This document shows positions 15,865 through 16,255 of a stretch of DNA of 16,255 bases, piece after piece. The stretch comes from Sphingobium sp. (lineage in GTDB: Bacteria > Pseudomonadota > Alphaproteobacteria > Sphingomonadales > Sphingomonadaceae): the NCBI GenBank assembly GCA_030148625.1, contig JASBTC010000311.1:1-16255 (forward strand), given 5' to 3'. The translations under genes were made by a program, and so were the position numbers. The notes beneath the pieces were generated by a model. It worked only from the letters and a program-made list of their open reading frames with translations. It searched no databases and was not told where the DNA came from. Numbering within the stretch: position 1 is the stretch's first letter; every line of letters begins with the position of its first letter.

Positions 15865-15952
15865 TGTCATTCCCGCGCACGCGGGAATCCAGCTTTTCCG
15901 TGACGCATCAGAAAGAAGAAGAAGCTGGATTCCCGCGTGCGCGGGAATGACA
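15865..15952. repeat. Inverted REP pair without a gene (BIME-like or non-autonomous element)
   Basis: Two 31-bp perfect inverted copies (15865-15895 and 15922-15952) share the 27-bp core of the GIY-YIG element's repeats and are separated by 26 bases with no gene. The left copies of both elements share the longer string from TACCTGTCATT through AATCCAG. It ends 11 nt from the gltB stop and may fold into one long hairpin that protects or ends the gltB transcript. Confidence 0.85.
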
Positions 15953-15963
15953 ATGAGAGCCCC

Positions 15964-16255
15964 CTACTCCGCCGCCACCATCTCCTCATCCGCTTCGCCC
16001 AGCGGATGCTCCAGCCGGTTGACCATCTCGCGCGGGCAGACCTGCCAGAAGGAACCGCGGGTGCGATCCCAGTCGTCGAGCAGCGCGTTCGACCAGCGGC
16101 TGTCGGTCGCCACCGAATGTTCGGCGATCAGCGATTTGAGCTTGGCTTCCCAATAGGGCGAGGCGAGGCGCTGCCAGATGATGCTTTCGGGATTGGCCGA
16201 GCGTTCGAAATCGCCGCGCTCGTCATAGACGAAGGCCATGCCGCCGGTCATGCCC
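15964..16255 (-). CDS. gltB: Glutamate synthase large subunit, C-terminal end (partial)
   Basis: The last 97 or so codons of a minus-strand gene that continues beyond the right edge. The residues GMTGGMAFVYDERGDFERSA and NPESIIWQRL, followed by WEAKLKSLIAEHSVATDSRW, LLDDWDRTRGSFWQVCPREM and the end EHPLGEADEEMVAAE, match the C-terminal beta-helix (GXGXG) domain end of the NADPH-dependent glutamate synthase alpha chain. The enzyme turns glutamine and 2-oxoglutarate into two glutamates for ammonium assimilation. The start and the amidotransferase and FMN domains are outside the window. The REP pair follows directly after the stop. Confidence 0.88.
   Translation of the reverse strand, partial: GMTGGMAFVYDERGDFERSANPESIIWQRLASPYWEAKLKSLIAEHSVATDSRWSNALLDDWDRTRGSFWQVCPREMVNRLEHPLGEADEEMVAAE

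Noticed and set aside
14155..15952. Interpretation of the repeats as a CRISPR array
   Set aside because: Only four copies occur, in inverted pairs, with irregular spacing of 26 to over 1300 bases and a gene in one gap; there is no regular repeat-spacer pattern and no cas gene.

Overview
The window looks like a chromosomal segment of a GC-rich alphaproteobacterium, most probably a sphingomonad. This is inferred from three things: strong GC bias at third codon positions; a set of proteins that read as their alphaproteobacterial versions (an FtsH with a Gly/Pro-rich tail, a short TilS without the C-terminal domain, a GAF-containing PtsP, an FzlA-like glutathione-S-transferase-fold protein); and the gene order lysC/ubiG and tilS-ftsH. 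No rRNA, tRNA, CRISPR array, phage or classical insertion sequence was seen.

Layout. Bases 126-1121 (+) hold a small acidic protein and an unrecognised 183-residue protein, followed by a structured region ending in a clear intrinsic terminator (about 1242-1279). Bases 1286-10599 hold a long run of minus-strand genes. In transcription order these are a SPOR-domain lipoprotein, ptsP (nitrogen-PTS Enzyme I), a RodZ-like membrane HTH protein, cpoB/ybgF, tilS, ftsH and a DUF3800 protein. Bases 10688-11716 (-) encode a nitronate monooxygenase-like flavoprotein. A small membrane-protein gene (+, 11808-12053) runs into lysC (-, 12050-13312), and their two stop codons share one CTAG. lysC and ubiG are divergent. 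From 14155 onward the minus strand carries a GIY-YIG nuclease gene framed by inverted REP-type repeats, then an fzlA-like gene, a secreted hypothetical protein, an empty pair of the same repeats, and the C-terminal end of gltB cut by the right edge.

Theme. Most of the window is core housekeeping: envelope and cell-division maintenance (RodZ, CpoB, SPOR lipoprotein, FtsH, FzlA-like), tRNA modification (TilS), nitrogen and amino-acid metabolism (PtsP, LysC, GltB) and ubiquinone synthesis (UbiG).

The least ordinary part is 14155-15952. A tiny GIY-YIG gene fills almost exactly the space between two 40-bp inverted repeats, with its start codon inside one of them, and a gene-less pair with the same repeat core lies 1.3 kb away. 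This looks like a minimal nuclease/REP element with a non-autonomous derivative. Other points worth checking are a near-identical 19-bp motif placed 13 nt before both the ftsH and fzlA-like start codons, and a probable internal translation start in lysC for a separate regulatory subunit.
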